Positions 46,321 through 58,223 are shown, counted from the first letter of the stretch. The stretch: 64,000 nucleotides of DNA from an uncultured Ruminiclostridium sp. (GCA_947629925.1 CANRFO010000003.1:1-64000); one strand, 5' to 3'. The notes: generated from the letters alone by a model not told the origin. Numbers and translations: made by a program.

Positions 46321-47745
46321 TCAATCTGTAAGTTTGGCTTCAAATCTGTCCTTTGGCATTTCTTCGGGGACTTCGATAGGATATTTTCCTGTGAAACAGC
46401 CTGTGCAGAAGCCGCAGTTTGCGCCCTCGGCTATCTTGTACACATTTTCAACGCTGAGATAGCCCAAAGAATCGGCGTGGATAGATTCCTTTATCTCCTC
46501 CACCGTCTTTTTGCAGGCTATCAGCTTGTCTTTGCTGTCGATGTCGACGCCGAAGAAACAAGGGTTGATAAAGGGCGGGGAGGAAATGCGGACGTGTACC
46601 TCTTTTGCTCCCGCCTCGCGGAGGAGATTGACTATCCTGCCGCTGGTGGTGCCTCTGACGATACTGTCGTCTATCATCACGACGCGCTTTCCCTTTACCA
46701 CGTCGGCTATGGGGTTCAGCTTTATCTTCACCGAGCTTTCTCTCATGCCCTGTGCGGGCTGAATGAATGTTCTTCCCACATAGCGGTTCTTGATAAAGCC
46801 CACGCCGTAGGGTATGCCTGATTCCATAGAATAGCCCAGTGCGGCGTCAAGTCCGCTGTCGGGAACTCCCACAACGATGTCTGCGTCAACAGGGTGCTCC
46901 TGCGCAAGGAAACGCCCTGCTCTCACTCTTGCGCTGTGTACGCCTGCGCCCTCGATAACGCTGTCGGGGCGGGCTATATATATGTACTCGAAAACGCAAA
47001 GCCCTGTGGGAGCGCCGCAGTGCGTCTTTATGCTCTCAATGCCGTTGTCGTCTATCACAACTATCTCGCCCGGTTCTATATCCCTTACGAACTGGGCGGA
47101 AACGCTGTCAAAGGCGCAGGTCTCGCTTGCAATAACATATCCTTCGTCGTTTGGCAGCTTGCCCAGACTAAGCGGGCGGAAGCCCTGGGGGTCTCTTGCC
47201 GCAACTAACTTCTGAGGGGACATGATCACAAGTGAATACGCGCCCTTTATTTTATACATCGCTTTTTCCAGCGCCTTCTGGATAGAGCCTTCGGTGAGGC
47301 GTCCCTCGGTGACGGCGTAGGAAATTATCTCGCTGTCGTTGGTGGAGTGGAAAATGCCGCCTTTAAGCTCGTAGCTTTCCCTCAGCTCCTGCGCGTTCAC
47401 AAGATTGCCGTTGTGGGCTATCGCCATAGGTCCTTTGACGTGGCGGACAACAAGAGGCTGTGTGTTGTGAGGGGTGGGCTTTCCCGTGGTGGAATAGCGG
47501 ACGTGTCCTATCGCTATCCTGCCTTTTCCCAGCTTTTCAAGGCGCTCGGCGTCAAATACCTCGTTTACAAGACCTATACCTTTATGATAGTTGAACACGC
47601 CTCTGTCGTTCACAACTATGCCGCAGCTTTCCTGTCCGCGGTGCTGGAGGGCGTAAAGTCCGAAATAAACAGAGTTTGCAACGTCCGACGGCTGCTTTGT
47701 GTATATTCCGAATACGCCGCATTCCTCGTGAAATGAATCAAACAT
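46321..47745 (-). CDS. purF: Amidophosphoribosyltransferase
   Basis: EECGVFGIYTK, ALQHRGQESCGI, VVMIDDSIVRGTTSGRIV, SPPFINPCFFGVD. Confidence 0.97.
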   Translation of the reverse strand: MFDSFHEECGVFGIYTKQPSDVANSVYFGLYALQHRGQESCGIVVNDRGVFNYHKGIGLVNEVFDAERLEKLGKGRIAIGHVRYSTTGKPTPHNTQPLVVRHVKGPMAIAHNGNLVNAQELRESYELKGGIFHSTNDSEIISYAVTEGRLTEGSIQKALEKAMYKIKGAYSLVIMSPQKLVAARDPQGFRPLSLGKLPNDEGYVIASETCAFDSVSAQFVRDIEPGEIVVIDDNGIESIKTHCGAPTGLCVFEYIYIARPDSVIEGAGVHSARVRAGRFLAQEHPVDADIVVGVPDSGLDAALGYSMESGIPYGVGFIKNRYVGRTFIQPAQGMRESSVKIKLNPIADVVKGKRVVMIDDSIVRGTTSGRIVNLLREAGAKEVHVRISSPPFINPCFFGVDIDSKDKLIACKKTVEEIKESIHADSLGYLSVENVYKIAEGANCGFCTGCFTGKYPIEVPEEMPKDRFEAKLTD

Positions 47746-47775
47746 TTTTGTCTTCCTTTCCTGACGGAAAATTAC

Positions 47776-48489
47776 TTACTCTCCGAAAACTCTTCTCATC
47801 ATCTCGCTGTAAGCGTCCTCAACTCCGCCCATATCTCTGCGGAAACGGTCCTTGTCCAGCTTCTCGTGAGTGGTGCTGTCCCAGAAGCGGCAGGTGTCGG
47901 GGGAAATTTCGTCTGCAAGGAGAATTTTTCCGTGGAAACGTCCGAATTCTATCTTAAAGTCGATAAGATCAACATTATGCTCCTTGAAGAATTTCAGCAT
48001 AAAGTCATTTACCATAAAGGCGTACTTTGTTATCTCCGCTATCTCCTCCTCGGTGGCAAGACCAAGTCCCAGAGCGTAATAATCATTGATGAACGGGTCG
48101 CCCAGCTCGTCGCATTTGTAGCTGAACTCAAGGGTGGGGCGCTTCAGGGGAGTTCCCTCCTCGATTCCCAGCTTTTTGGAAAAGCTTCCTGCGGCTACGT
48201 TGCGGACGATGACCTCAAGGGGAACTATCTCCACTTTCTTTACCAGAGTTTCGCGGTCGCTCAGCTCCTCCACAAAATGAGTGGGAACGCCCTCTTTCTC
48301 CAGCAGCTTGAACATATAGTTGGTCATGCGGTTGTTCACAACGCCCTTGCCTCTTATGGTGCCTTTCTTTTCGCCGTTGAAGGCGGTGGCGTCGTCCTTG
48401 TAGTCAACGATAACGTAATCGGGGTCTTCGGTGGCGAAAACCTTCTTTGCCTTTCCTTCGTAAAGTTGTTCCTTTTTTTGCAGTGCCAT
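47776..48489 (-). CDS. purC: SAICAR synthase
   Basis: [63 protein letters not shown]. Confidence 0.97.
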   Translation of the reverse strand: MALQKKEQLYEGKAKKVFATEDPDYVIVDYKDDATAFNGEKKGTIRGKGVVNNRMTNYMFKLLEKEGVPTHFVEELSDRETLVKKVEIVPLEVIVRNVAAGSFSKKLGIEEGTPLKRPTLEFSYKCDELGDPFINDYYALGLGLATEEEIAEITKYAFMVNDFMLKFFKEHNVDLIDFKIEFGRFHGKILLADEISPDTCRFWDSTTHEKLDKDRFRRDMGGVEDAYSEMMRRVFGE

Positions 48490-48593
48490 GGTTTTGTTCC
48501 TCCTGAAAATTATATTTTATATATTTATTTTACCTTTTAAATAACTCGGTAACTCGGCGTCAATCATACGCGAAGCTGAACGTTCCGTATGAT

Positions 48594-49079
48594 TCAAGCG
48601 TTCAGCTTTGCGTCCTTTTCGGCGACTTCCTGTTCCATCTTCACCCTTGCCTCCCTGAGCTTTACGGCGAGAGCCTCGTCAGACAGCGCAAGTATCTGCA
48701 CCGCAAGCAGGGCGGCGTTTTTGGAATTGTTTATCCCTACCGTTGCAACGGGTATGCCCGAAGGCATCTGAACGGTGGCCAGCAGGGCGTCCATTCCTTC
48801 TAAAGTTGATTTTATGGGGATACCGATAACGGGGAGGGTGGTGTTTGCAGCAACAGTTCCCGCAAGATGAGCCGCCATCCCCGCAGCGGCGATGATAACG
48901 CCGAAGCCGTTTTCAGCGGCGTTCTTTGAAAATTCCGCAACCTTGGCGGGACAGCGGTGAGCGGACATTATCCTCATCTCATAAGGCACGCCGTATTCTT
49001 TTAAAACTCCCGCTGCCTTTTCAACTATGGGCAGATCGCTGTCACTTCCCATTATTATTGCGACTTTTTTCTTTTCCAT
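48594..49079 (-). CDS. purE: 5-(carboxyamino)imidazole ribonucleotide mutase
   Basis: VAIIMGSDSDLPIVEKAAGVLKEYGVPYEMRIMSAHRCP. Confidence 0.97.
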   Translation of the reverse strand: MEKKKVAIIMGSDSDLPIVEKAAGVLKEYGVPYEMRIMSAHRCPAKVAEFSKNAAENGFGVIIAAAGMAAHLAGTVAANTTLPVIGIPIKSTLEGMDALLATVQMPSGIPVATVGINNSKNAALLAVQILALSDEALAVKLREARVKMEQEVAEKDAKLNA

Positions 49080-49111
49080 TGTGTCAGATCCTTTCCGAAA
49101 AAATAAAAACA

Positions 49112-49140
49112 AAAAACTGACTTCCCCATGGGAAATCAGC
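49112..49140 (-). terminator. Intrinsic terminator inside the purE leader (attenuator candidate)
   Basis: Minus strand ctgatttcc-catg-ggaagtcag followed by ttttttgtttttattttttc, about 35 nt before the purE ATG. Confidence 0.75.
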
Positions 49141-49152
49141 CTGAATGTACGT

Positions 49153-49224
49153 TTATAAAGCCGTAAGGCATACGGCTGTGCCTGTTATTCCGAAAAACGA
49201 GCTGTAACACCTTTTTCTTTGCAT
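49153..49224 (-). CDS. 23-aa leader ORF upstream of purE
   Basis: gagaggtg RBS, ATG, MQRKRCYSSFFGITGTAVCLTAL stop; sits between a consensus promoter and the terminator. Confidence 0.6.
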   Translation of the reverse strand: MQRKRCYSSFFGITGTAVCLTAL

Positions 49225-49254
49225 AGCAGACACCTCTCTTAATGTTCTGATACT

Positions 49255-49283
49255 ATTATACATAAATCTCAGATGAAATTCAA
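49255..49283 (-). promoter_or_regulatory. Purine operon promoter
   Basis: TTGAAT (49278-49283) - 17 nt - TATAAT (49255-49260) on minus strand. Confidence 0.75.
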
Positions 49284-49398
49284 GTGTTTTTTAAAAGAAT
49301 TTTACACTTAAAGAAAAAAGTCCCCGCGATCTGTACAAAACCGCTGTACAAGGGCTGTTGCAGGCATGCGGCTCCAGACTTTCAATTTTGTGGATTTT

Positions 49399-49657
49399 GG
49401 AAACGATTTCACAAATCCTGTTGAAAATTTTTTGTATATCTGCACAAAACAAGCCCCTTGAATTTTGTGAAGCGAATACGGTTATTTTTGTTTAATTTAA
49501 GTAAATCAAAATGTATACAAATCTGCAAACACTGTTGTAAAGCCGCTGTTAATCGTTTTCAGTTTTTTAAGTAAACACTTAATAAAATCGGATTTTTTCA
49601 CTTGGCATTTTAAACAAAAGCAAAATTTCGAGGCATTTGTGTAAACGATTACAAAAC
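49399..49657 (+). promoter_or_regulatory. Cluster of LacI/cre-like operator half-palindromes
   Basis: ggaaacgatttcac (about 49399), taatcgttttca (about 49550), tgtgtaaacgattacaa (about 49638). Confidence 0.45.
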
Positions 49658-49697
49658 CCGATTTTGCAACTCGGTGTAAAAAAAGTAAAAAAATCTC

Positions 49698-49726
49698 TTT
49701 ACATTTTAATCTTTTTGTGATATACT
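49698..49726 (+). promoter_or_regulatory. Promoter for sugar ABC transporter operon
   Basis: TTTACA-N17-TATACT. Confidence 0.65.
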
Positions 49727-49840
49727 AACAAATGTAATTCCGAGGCGATTACTTTTTTATGAATAATGTAAAAGCAAAAGCTGAGGAATGGCACATTTTT
49801 AATTCGGAAAAATTCCGAATACATTTTTGGAGGAAAAACA

Positions 49841-51253
49841 ATGAAGAAGAAATTACTTGCTTTGCTTCTCGCTTCAGCTATGGTACTTTCAGTAGCAGGC
49901 TGCAGCGACGAAACACCGACCGACAACGGCGGCAATGAAGGTGATGGTACAACTTCCGCTCCCGCAAATAGTGACGGCAGCGAAGACACTACCGAAGGCG
50001 CTGCTACTCCTTCCGGCGAGGACGACGGCGTTCTTACCATCGTAACATGGGGTTCTAACTCCGACGTTGTAAACATGAAGAAGATCTTCTGCGAGAACAC
50101 CGGCGTTGCAGAAGACAAAGTCCAGATCGTTACACAGGGTGATAACGGTGAAGGCGGACGTGACCAGATCGTTCAGTATCTGAAGGGCGACGGCGACGCT
50201 GATATCATCACTCTCGAAGCTGACTGGATCCTTTCCTACATCAACGATGATACCCTGACCGCTCCTCTGTCCGATATCGGCATTTCCGAGGGCGATCTCA
50301 AGAATCCTTACAGCTACACCGTAGCAATCGGTAAGGACGAATCCGGCACTCTGAAGGGCGTTTCCTTCCAGGCTGCTCCCGGCGGCTTCCTTTACAGAAG
50401 CGACCTGGCTGAACAGTATCTGGGCGTTAAGTCCCCTGAAGAAATGCAGGAAAAGGTTAAGGACTGGGCTACATTCCAGGCTACCGCTAAGGAACTTTAT
50501 GACGCTTCCAACGGCGCTACTTCCCTCCAGGCTACCGAAGGCGGTCTGTGGCAGGTATATCAGTACAACAGAACCCAGGCTTGGGTAGTTGACGGCGCTC
50601 TCGTTATGGACAACGCTGCTGACTTCTATGACATCGCTAAGACCTTTAACGATGAAAAGTATCTGGCAAACGTTCCTCAGTGGGATCCCGCTTGGTATGC
50701 TGCAATCCAGGACGGCACTGCTCTTGGTGACTTCGTTCCTACTTGGGGCCTTACCGCTGCGGCTGACTCCATCCTCTCCAACATGACCGGCGGCGAAGGC
50801 GGAAAAGCTTACGGCAAGATGGCTATGTGCCAGGGACCTAACGGTTACTGCTGGGGCGGTACTTGGCTCGGTATAGCTGCTAAGCACAACACCGATGACC
50901 TTGCTGCTCAGTTCATCAAGTACTTCACTTGTGACGACGACGGCATGAGAGCTTACACTCTCGGCACTAACGACTTCTGCAACAACAGCACCGTTATGAA
51001 GGCTATCGTTGACGAAAAGGTTAACAGCAATCCTCAGCTGACTGATGGTCAGGACCAGTTCCAGATCCTTATGGATCAGGCTGACGCCATCAACATGGAC
51101 GGCAAGATCACCAAGTACGACTCCGTTATCAAGGGTCACTTCAATGACTCCGTAAACGGCTACCTTGATGGTACTTACGCAACCAAGGATGATGCTATCA
51201 ACGCATTCAAGGATGCTGTTGCTGCTTCCTTCCCTGACCTGGTAGTTGAATAA
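49841..51253 (+). CDS. Carbohydrate ABC transporter substrate-binding lipoprotein
   Basis: Lipobox LSVAGCSD; solute-binding family 1 features; followed by two permeases. Confidence 0.9.
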   Translation: MKKKLLALLLASAMVLSVAGCSDETPTDNGGNEGDGTTSAPANSDGSEDTTEGAATPSGEDDGVLTIVTWGSNSDVVNMKKIFCENTGVAEDKVQIVTQGDNGEGGRDQIVQYLKGDGDADIITLEADWILSYINDDTLTAPLSDIGISEGDLKNPYSYTVAIGKDESGTLKGVSFQAAPGGFLYRSDLAEQYLGVKSPEEMQEKVKDWATFQATAKELYDASNGATSLQATEGGLWQVYQYNRTQAWVVDGALVMDNAADFYDIAKTFNDEKYLANVPQWDPAWYAAIQDGTALGDFVPTWGLTAAADSILSNMTGGEGGKAYGKMAMCQGPNGYCWGGTWLGIAAKHNTDDLAAQFIKYFTCDDDGMRAYTLGTNDFCNNSTVMKAIVDEKVNSNPQLTDGQDQFQILMDQADAINMDGKITKYDSVIKGHFNDSVNGYLDGTYATKDDAINAFKDAVAASFPDLVVE

Positions 51254-51275
51254 TCCGTTTAGGAAATTATGAACG

Positions 51276-51314
51276 ATATATTGCTGATGGGCATATGCCC
51301 ATCAGCATATATTT
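51276..51314 (+). terminator. Intercistronic hairpin after the binding-protein gene
   Basis: atatattgctgatgggca/tgcccatcagcatatat then tttt. Confidence 0.7.
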
Positions 51315-51354
51315 TAACCTTTTCTTCAAAAAATCTCGAAAGGTTGTGCAATTT

Positions 51355-52320
51355 ATGCAAAAATCACAAAAAAAGCCGGCTAAAATGGTGAGTTATGCCA
51401 AGTATGGCTACATGTTTATTGCGCCGTTCTTCATAGCATATGCTTTTTTCATGATTTATCCGCTCATAAATACCTTTATCCTGAGCTTTAAAGGAAACGG
51501 CGCTACGGTAGATGAATGGGTCGGCTTCCAGAACTATCAATGGCTGCTTTTCGGCGGCGAACAGCGTGCCGCGAACTCCATTCAGAACGAATTCTGGACT
51601 TCCATGGGAAATACCGTTATTCTTTGGGTGGGTAACTTTGTAATTCAGCTCGTTCTCTCACTGCTGCTTGCAGTGTGGTTCTCAGACGTGAGAATAAAAA
51701 TAAAAGGCACCGGATTTTTCAAGGTAGTAATGTACCTTCCTAACATCATCACAGCCGCTTCTGTTGCAGGTATGTTCCTGATGCTGTTCGGAAACTCAAA
51801 GTTCGGCGCTATCAACTCCCTGCTTCTGAACTGGGGCTGGCTCCAGGACGCTTTCCCCTTCATCAACAATGAATGGTCAGGACGTATCCTCGTCATGTTC
51901 ATTCAGTCGTGGATGTGGTTCGGTAATACTACGCTGCTTCTGATGTCAGGTATATTCGGTATCGACCCCGCTATTTACGAAGCCGCTTCTATCGACGGCT
52001 CCAGCGGTATGCATATGTTCTTCAGGATCACGATGCCCATATTGAAGCCTATCTTCATATATGTGGTAATCACCTCTCTGATAGGCGGTCTGCAGATGTT
52101 CGATATTCCTTATCTGCTCCATGAAGGAACTACCATCAGACCTACTCTTGAGACCGGCGCGGTATTTATCTATAAGTACTTCCACCAGGTATCTCCGAAC
52201 TACGGTTATTCCGCTGCGGCTTCAATAGTCCTGTTTATTCTGACCGCTGTTCTGGGAATAATCATTTACAGATTCAATACCGACTCTACTGCGCCCAAAA
52301 AGCGCAAGGCTGCTAAGTAA
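51355..52320 (+). CDS. Carbohydrate ABC transporter permease (MalF-type)
   Basis: EAASIDGSSGMHMFFRITMPILKP EAA motif; start chosen at ATG after aaaggttg. Confidence 0.92.
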   Translation: MQKSQKKPAKMVSYAKYGYMFIAPFFIAYAFFMIYPLINTFILSFKGNGATVDEWVGFQNYQWLLFGGEQRAANSIQNEFWTSMGNTVILWVGNFVIQLVLSLLLAVWFSDVRIKIKGTGFFKVVMYLPNIITAASVAGMFLMLFGNSKFGAINSLLLNWGWLQDAFPFINNEWSGRILVMFIQSWMWFGNTTLLLMSGIFGIDPAIYEAASIDGSSGMHMFFRITMPILKPIFIYVVITSLIGGLQMFDIPYLLHEGTTIRPTLETGAVFIYKYFHQVSPNYGYSAAASIVLFILTAVLGIIIYRFNTDSTAPKKRKAAK

Positions 52321-52333
52321 GGGGGGCTGAGAA

Positions 52334-53254
52334 ATGGCAAATAAAACAGCAACATTAAACAGCACTTCCCTCAGAGAAAGGGAATACGCAAGGAAAATAC
52401 GCGCTCAGGCCATTATAAGGTTCATCGTGTGCGTTATCATCACCATAATTTCCTTGCTTCCTATTTACATTCTGGTTATAAATGCTACCAGAGAGTCGAA
52501 TGATATCATCACTCAGGGCGTTTCGTTCCTTCCCGGAGGAAGCCTCATAGATAATATCAACACTCTGTTCGACCCCGAAGCCGCAGGCGGCGCTTATGTG
52601 CGCTCCTACAACCTGTGGTACGGTTACAGAAACAGCCTTATAATCGCTATATGCTCGACTGTTTTGTCGGTGTTCTTCTCAGGACTTACCGCTTATGGTC
52701 TGACCGTTTACGATTTCAAGTTCAAGAAGGCCGCTACGACCTTTATCCTGGCGATCATGATGATCCCCACGCAGGTCGTATCAACAGGTTTCTTGGAGTT
52801 CATGGTCAGCATCAAGCTGTACGATAACTACATACCGCTTATTCTTCCTTCGATCGCTTCTCCTGCTGTTGTATTCTTCATACTTCAGTATATGAAGTCT
52901 TCGTTCCCTACCGAAATAGTAGAGGCTGCGAGAATAGACGGCTGCGGCGAGTTTATGACGTTCATAAGGATTGCACTGCCTATGCTCAGACCTGCATTCG
53001 CAGTTCAGGCAATATTCGCATTCGTAGCAAGCTGGAACAACTACTATACTCCTTCCATGCTGCTCCTCTCCAATAAAATTGAACAAAGAACCATGCCTAT
53101 GATGGTTTCGGCTATATTGGGCAACGATAAGATATCCAACTTCGGTGTAAACTATCTTGCAGTTGCACTTTCAATACTGCCTGTTGTTATCATCTATCTG
53201 TGCTTGTCCAAGTTCATTGTTAAGGGCGTTGCGCTGGGCGCTGTAAAAGGTTAA
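52334..53254 (+). CDS. Carbohydrate ABC transporter permease (MalG-type)
   Basis: EAARIDGCGEFMTFIRIALPMLRPA EAA motif. Confidence 0.92.
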   Translation: MANKTATLNSTSLREREYARKIRAQAIIRFIVCVIITIISLLPIYILVINATRESNDIITQGVSFLPGGSLIDNINTLFDPEAAGGAYVRSYNLWYGYRNSLIIAICSTVLSVFFSGLTAYGLTVYDFKFKKAATTFILAIMMIPTQVVSTGFLEFMVSIKLYDNYIPLILPSIASPAVVFFILQYMKSSFPTEIVEAARIDGCGEFMTFIRIALPMLRPAFAVQAIFAFVASWNNYYTPSMLLLSNKIEQRTMPMMVSAILGNDKISNFGVNYLAVALSILPVVIIYLCLSKFIVKGVALGAVKG

Positions 53255-53275
53255 GTTCGATTTCTTCGATCAAAT

Positions 53276-53307
53276 AAAAATCCACCCGAAAAACGGGTGG
53301 ATTTTTT
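53276..53307 (+). terminator. Intrinsic terminator
   Basis: aaaaatccacccg-aaaaa-cgggtggatttttt. Confidence 0.85.
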
Positions 53308-53317
53308 ATTTTGTTTT

Positions 53318-53944
53318 TCAGCTTTTGAAGTAGTTATGGAACACATCTACCGCTATCTTGACCTGCTCTTCGGCAAAGGCGGCTCTGTCGTCGTCGGTCG
53401 CGTCCTCGCGCTCGTCGATCTGTCCTACCATAAGAAACGATACATAATCGCCTTCCGTCTCGACCTTACTTGCGTTCACCTTGGCAACGTTCATGGGGTA
53501 CATCATCGACTGCTCAATCTGAGAGGTGCGGTATGCTTCCAGCGCAGACTTAACATCACCCTGCTTGCCGCTTGCAGCCTTGACGATGAGAACGGTGTCC
53601 ACATATACGCTTATCATGGGGGATTCTCCTACATACTCAACGTACATATCGGGAGAAATGCCGTAGATGGATTCCAGTATCTCGCTGTCGATAGGCGCAT
53701 TGGGGAGATAATTCTCGCCGTAAGCGTCTTTTATCTGCTGAAGGATCTTTTCTGTTGCTCCCTCTTCCGCATCTGAGCCTTCATCGGCGGTAGTTTCCTC
53801 GCCGCCCGCCTCAGACGTATCGGCTGCGGAGGTGGTCCCTGAGCCGTCAGCTTCGCCCTGAGTGCCGCCGTTGTCGTTGCTGCACGCGGTCAGCATTGAG
53901 GCAAGTAGTGCTGCCGTTATAAGAAATACTGTCAACTTTTTCAT
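53318..53944 (-). CDS. DUF4358-like lipoprotein
   Basis: Lipobox LTACSND; acidic linker; SPMISVYVDTVLIVKAASGKQGDVKSAL. Confidence 0.7.
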   Translation of the reverse strand: MKKLTVFLITAALLASMLTACSNDNGGTQGEADGSGTTSAADTSEAGGEETTADEGSDAEEGATEKILQQIKDAYGENYLPNAPIDSEILESIYGISPDMYVEYVGESPMISVYVDTVLIVKAASGKQGDVKSALEAYRTSQIEQSMMYPMNVAKVNASKVETEGDYVSFLMVGQIDEREDATDDDRAAFAEEQVKIAVDVFHNYFKS

Positions 53945-54357
53945 TTTAATTTTCCTTTCATTTTAACAAAATAAAATATGTGTTTTTGTTTACACATATT
54001 ATAACACTCCGAAGGATACAAATAGGTTACAAAATTTGTAAAAAAATTTTTTTATTTTTTTGATAAGATCGCTTAAAAGCGTAAATCCGTACTCAGAGCG
54101 GGTTAAGCAAATTTGCAATTTTTTTATTTTTTCTTTGCCTCTTGAAAAAAAAATCAATTTATAGTACAATAAAAATGTATATTTGTGCAGTGGATATGTT
54201 TAAACCACCCGAATAAAATTAAAGACCCGATCTCGATGCATTTTCTGCTCGGATATATCAGCTCTTTACAAGAGATATGAAAGGGAGAGCCGATACTGCG
54301 GGTTTTTTCATAAAACAGGGACTGTTGCTCCCAATTGAAAAACGGAGGAAAAAGTAA

Positions 54358-55980
<1,623 letters not shown>

Positions 55981-56084
55981 TCCGAACGTTCGCAAAGGTC
56001 TGTTGTGAAATGTTCTGCTGACAGGGCGGTAACGATACCGCCCTGCTTTGATATACGGACAAAAATATTTTGACAGGTACGCTT

Positions 56085-58223
56085 ATGAAAGAGATATTCA
56101 ACAATTATTTTGACAACCGAGAGCTGTCGTGGCTGAAATTCAACGAAAGAGTTCTTGAGGAGGCGCAGGACGAAAGCGTTCCCCTTATGGAAAGGCTCAA
56201 CTTTGTGTCCATTTTTTGCAGCAATATGGACGAATTCTTTATGGTGAGAGCAGGAACGCTTTACGACCAGACGCTGGTAAAAGAGGAAAAAAAGGACAAC
56301 AAGACGGGAATGACCCCCGGCGAACAGCTCCAGAAGGCGGCTCAAAGGGTAAAGGAGCTTATTCCCGGCAAGGAACAGGCGTACAAGGACATCATAAAAA
56401 AGCTGAAGGATCACGGCGTTGAACAGATAAATCCCGACAGGGCAAAGGGCAGTGAGGAGGATAAGCTGTACAACTATTTCACAAAGGAGATACTGCCCCT
56501 GCTGTCCCCTACCGTGGTGGACAAAACTCACCCGCTTCCCTTCCTGAAAAACAAGGAATTGTACGTTGGCGTAAGTTTAAAGCCTAAAAGCGGCGACAAG
56601 CACACTGTGCTTGGGGTAGTGCCTGTTACGGCATCTGAGGTATTTCCCCGCATTTTCTGCGTGCAGGAAGAGGAAAAGCTTCGCTTTCTGCTGATGGAGG
56701 ATCTGATACTGCATTTTGCGGATATGATCTTCCCTAACTTTGAAGTGACGCACCGCACGGTGTTCAGAATAACAAGAAATGCAGACATAGACGCAACCGA
56801 AGCGCTGTTCGATCACGACGTGGACTTCCGTGATATTATGGAGGAGCTTATCAAAAAGCGGAAAAAGCTTGCTCCCATAAGGATCGAAGTGGCGCAGAGA
56901 GATGACCTGCCCGACACGGAAACACTGGCGAAAAAGCTGGGCTTTGAGCTTGGGGAAAGCTTTATTTTCTCCCAGAGCTGTCCGCTGGATTTCGGCTTTG
57001 TGGGAGAACTGAGGGATAAGCTGGAAAGCAAGTCGGAGCTTTTCTTCACACAGCTGACACCGCAGCAGCCTGAAATGCTTATTGAGGGAGAAAAGGTGAT
57101 GAAACAGGCGGAGCAGCATGACGTTCTGCTGTTTTATCCCTATGAGAATTTCCGCTCGTTTATCAGACTGCTGGAGGAGGCGGCGTTTGATCCCACCGTC
57201 GTTTCAATAAAAATAACCCTTTACCGTGTGGCGAGGGACAGCAAGATAGTAAATGCGCTTATACGGGCAGCCGAAAACGGCAAGGACGTTCTGGCTCTGG
57301 TTGAACTGCGTGCAAGATTTGACGAGGAAAATAACATCGGCTGGTCAAAGCGGCTTGCTGAGGCGGGCGTTACCGTTATTTACGGACTGGATTCACTTAA
57401 GGTACATTCAAAGCTGCTGCTGATAACAAGGCGAGTGGGAAATGAGATAAAGTATATTACCCAGGTGGGAACGGGAAACTATAACGAGCGAACATCTAAG
57501 CTGTACACCGACCTTACTCTCATAACTGCCGACAAGGAGTTCGGCGCTGACGCGTCGCTTATCTTCAACAATCTGTCGGTTGGCGTGGCGGTGGAGAGCA
57601 GCTCTACCCTCTGGGTAGCGCCAAACTGCCTTAAATCAAGGGTAGTGGAGATGATAGACAGAGAGATAACCTACGGCGAGGACGGATATATCGGAATAAA
57701 GATGAACTCCCTGACGGATATAGACATCATACAAAAGCTTGTGGAAGCGAGCATGAAGGGAGTTAAGATACAGCTTATCATAAGAGGGATATGCTGTCTT
57801 GTGGCGGGGATACCCGGATATACCGACAATATCACCGTTACATCTATCGTAGGGCGGTTCCTTGAACACAGCAGGATTTATATTTTCGGCAAGGAGGAGC
57901 GCAGGAAGATATACATAAGCTCCGCCGACTTTATGACAAGGAACACAGAGCGGAGAGTTGAGGTCGCCGCTCCCATAAAAGACCCGAAGATACAGCAAAA
58001 GCTGCTGAATATTTTCGACGTTATGCTGAGGGATAACGTCAAGGCCCGCGTTCAGCTCCCCGACGGGACTTATGTCAAGAAAACAAGGGGAGAAGGCGAG
58101 GAGATAATCGACTCGCAGATATATTTCTACAAGCAGGCTTATAAAAATGCAAAGAAAGCTCCCGCAAAAAAGCAGGGCGGATTTTTCGCAAGGCTGAAAG
58201 GAATTTTCGGCGGGAAAAAGTAA
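56085..58223 (+). CDS. ppk1: Polyphosphate kinase 1
   Basis: ELSWLKFNERVLEEA, LFYPYENFRSFIRLLEEAAFDP, VHSKLLLITR, GTGNYNE. Confidence 0.95.
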   Translation: MKEIFNNYFDNRELSWLKFNERVLEEAQDESVPLMERLNFVSIFCSNMDEFFMVRAGTLYDQTLVKEEKKDNKTGMTPGEQLQKAAQRVKELIPGKEQAYKDIIKKLKDHGVEQINPDRAKGSEEDKLYNYFTKEILPLLSPTVVDKTHPLPFLKNKELYVGVSLKPKSGDKHTVLGVVPVTASEVFPRIFCVQEEEKLRFLLMEDLILHFADMIFPNFEVTHRTVFRITRNADIDATEALFDHDVDFRDIMEELIKKRKKLAPIRIEVAQRDDLPDTETLAKKLGFELGESFIFSQSCPLDFGFVGELRDKLESKSELFFTQLTPQQPEMLIEGEKVMKQAEQHDVLLFYPYENFRSFIRLLEEAAFDPTVVSIKITLYRVARDSKIVNALIRAAENGKDVLALVELRARFDEENNIGWSKRLAEAGVTVIYGLDSLKVHSKLLLITRRVGNEIKYITQVGTGNYNERTSKLYTDLTLITADKEFGADASLIFNNLSVGVAVESSSTLWVAPNCLKSRVVEMIDREITYGEDGYIGIKMNSLTDIDIIQKLVEASMKGVKIQLIIRGICCLVAGIPGYTDNITVTSIVGRFLEHSRIYIFGKEERRKIYISSADFMTRNTERRVEVAAPIKDPKIQQKLLNIFDVMLRDNVKARVQLPDGTYVKKTRGEGEEIIDSQIYFYKQAYKNAKKAPAKKQGGFFARLKGIFGGKK

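Noticed and set aside
49889-51139. 416-aa minus-strand ORF opposite the sugar-binding protein
   Set aside because: Shadow ORF; no RBS or motifs.
52319-52327. G6 run (taaggggggctg) before the second permease as another phase-variable tract
   Set aside because: Only 6 G, intergenic near the RBS, downstream frame intact; no sign of a split gene.
54180-54357. Possible pyrG attenuator in the long leader
   Set aside because: The cggg-t6 segment lacks a convincing upstream complementary arm by eye; not supported without folding.
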